Part shown: piece after piece, positions 63,775-64,000 of the stretch
Numbering within the stretch: the stretch's first letter is position 1
How the letters are laid out: each line of letters begins with the position of its first letter
NCBI RefSeq assembly: GCF_013415905.1
Contig: NZ_CP058909.1
Span: forward strand, 868,001-932,000
DNA from: Halosimplex pelagicum
GTDB taxonomy: Archaea > Halobacteriota > Halobacteria > Halobacteriales > Haloarculaceae
Reading direction: 5' to 3'
DNA: 64,000 nt
Notes under the pieces: generated by a model
Databases searched by the model: none
The model's input: the letters and a program-made list of their open reading frames with translations, nothing else
What the model was told of the DNA's origin: nothing
Position numbers and translations under genes: made by a program

Positions 63775-64000
63775 ATGACGGGCGCCGGCTCGGCGCAAGT
63801 CGCCTACACCGTCGAGGACAGCTACGGTGCCGGCCCGCAGGCCGAACCGACATGGATCCAGCCGGGCATCGACGTGACCGTCGGCGACCTGACGGTCGAC
63901 CAGGCGCTCGAACGCTCCCGGCATCCGAACGACCCGACGCCGGCGGGCTCGCGGGAGGGCAACTGGGAAGGTGCGCAATCGCTCTCCTGGGTGCTCACGG
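63775..64000 (+). CDS. Tail tube-like protein, 5' part
   Basis: 75 residues visible, then the window ends. GAGSAQVAYTVEDSYGAGPQ and WIQPGIDVTVGDLTVDQALE resemble tail tube starts. ATG at 63775 selected; an 11-codon frame precedes it. Partial. Confidence 0.5.
   Translation, partial: MTGAGSAQVAYTVEDSYGAGPQAEPTWIQPGIDVTVGDLTVDQALERSRHPNDPTPAGSREGNWEGAQSLSWVLT

Larger units (their letters stand above)
46017..64000 (+). mobile_element. Tailed-virus provirus (left part), cut by window edge
   Basis: All genes from 46151 to 64000 are on one strand, tightly packed, and include MCM helicase, DNA methylase, HNH, terminase, portal, protease/scaffold, capsid and connector proteins in the standard tailed-virus head order. 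It begins directly after the tRNA-Cys 3' end, a usual insertion place. No integrase and no att duplicate are in the window; an insertion in tRNA-Cys is inferred, not shown. The terminase, portal and capsid appear complete, so this part looks intact. Confidence 0.85.

Overview
This is a 64 kb piece of a haloarchaeal chromosome. The evidence is a very GC-rich, D/E-rich coding style, leaderless genes behind archaeal TATA boxes, archaeal-type genes (MC1 chromatin protein, fused-repeat tRNA-splicing endonuclease, archaeal PheST), and an rrn operon in the haloarchaeal order 16S - tRNA-Ala(TGC) - 23S - 5S - tRNA-Cys(GCA). The 16S looks like Haloarculaceae and relatives, but no tree could be made here.

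1-39.9 kb is chromosomal housekeeping and accessory DNA. A 2-oxoacid dehydrogenase operon (E1 alpha, E1 beta, partial E2) runs off the left edge; lipA, which makes the lipoyl cofactor of E2, lies about 6 kb away. Between them are a three-gene ECF-type importer, a PHP phosphoesterase with a ComB-like phosphatase, and an SGNH esterase. Next come an M48 membrane protease, a MATE exporter, a Ski2/Hel308-type helicase, a FilR1-like regulator overlapping a gene that looks like a divergent two-repeat TBP-fold protein, an M29-type aminopeptidase, and a compact four-gene cluster of unknown function (20.3-23.8 kb). Then follow a zinc-finger protein, a HAD phosphatase, endA, a methyltransferase, trpS, a lipoprotein, pheST, a MazG-like protein, an ABC-2 exporter, pyrD and MC1. 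Two copies of a hairpin-rich dispersed repeat sit at 26.7 and 35.8 kb.

39.9-46.0 kb is the rRNA operon: three promoter-like repeats, the pre-16S and pre-23S processing stems (the likely substrate of EndA), three tandem small hairpins in the 23S leader, a terminator after 5S, and a separately promoted tRNA-Cys.

From just after tRNA-Cys to the right edge (about 46.0-64.0 kb), every gene is on the + strand and virus-like: a tailed-virus (Caudoviricetes) provirus cut by the window edge. Its replication/modification module has a full MCM helicase behind nested perfect inverted repeats (candidate origin or operator), a DUF1643 protein and a Dam-type methylase. Then come small zinc and winged-helix proteins, an HNH nuclease, two small membrane proteins and a promoter. 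The head module follows: terminase small and large subunits, a portal with a KTSC-like C-terminal domain, a protease-scaffold-like protein, an HK97-fold capsid protein, connector proteins and the start of a tail protein. No integrase is visible, so the integrase and right attachment site must lie beyond the window if the element is intact.

The strongest candidates for something undescribed are the TBP-like protein next to its regulator, the repeat array in front of the proviral MCM, the portal-KTSC fusion, the hairpin-rich island at 53.0-53.4 kb, and the dispersed repeat with exchangeable mini-hairpins.
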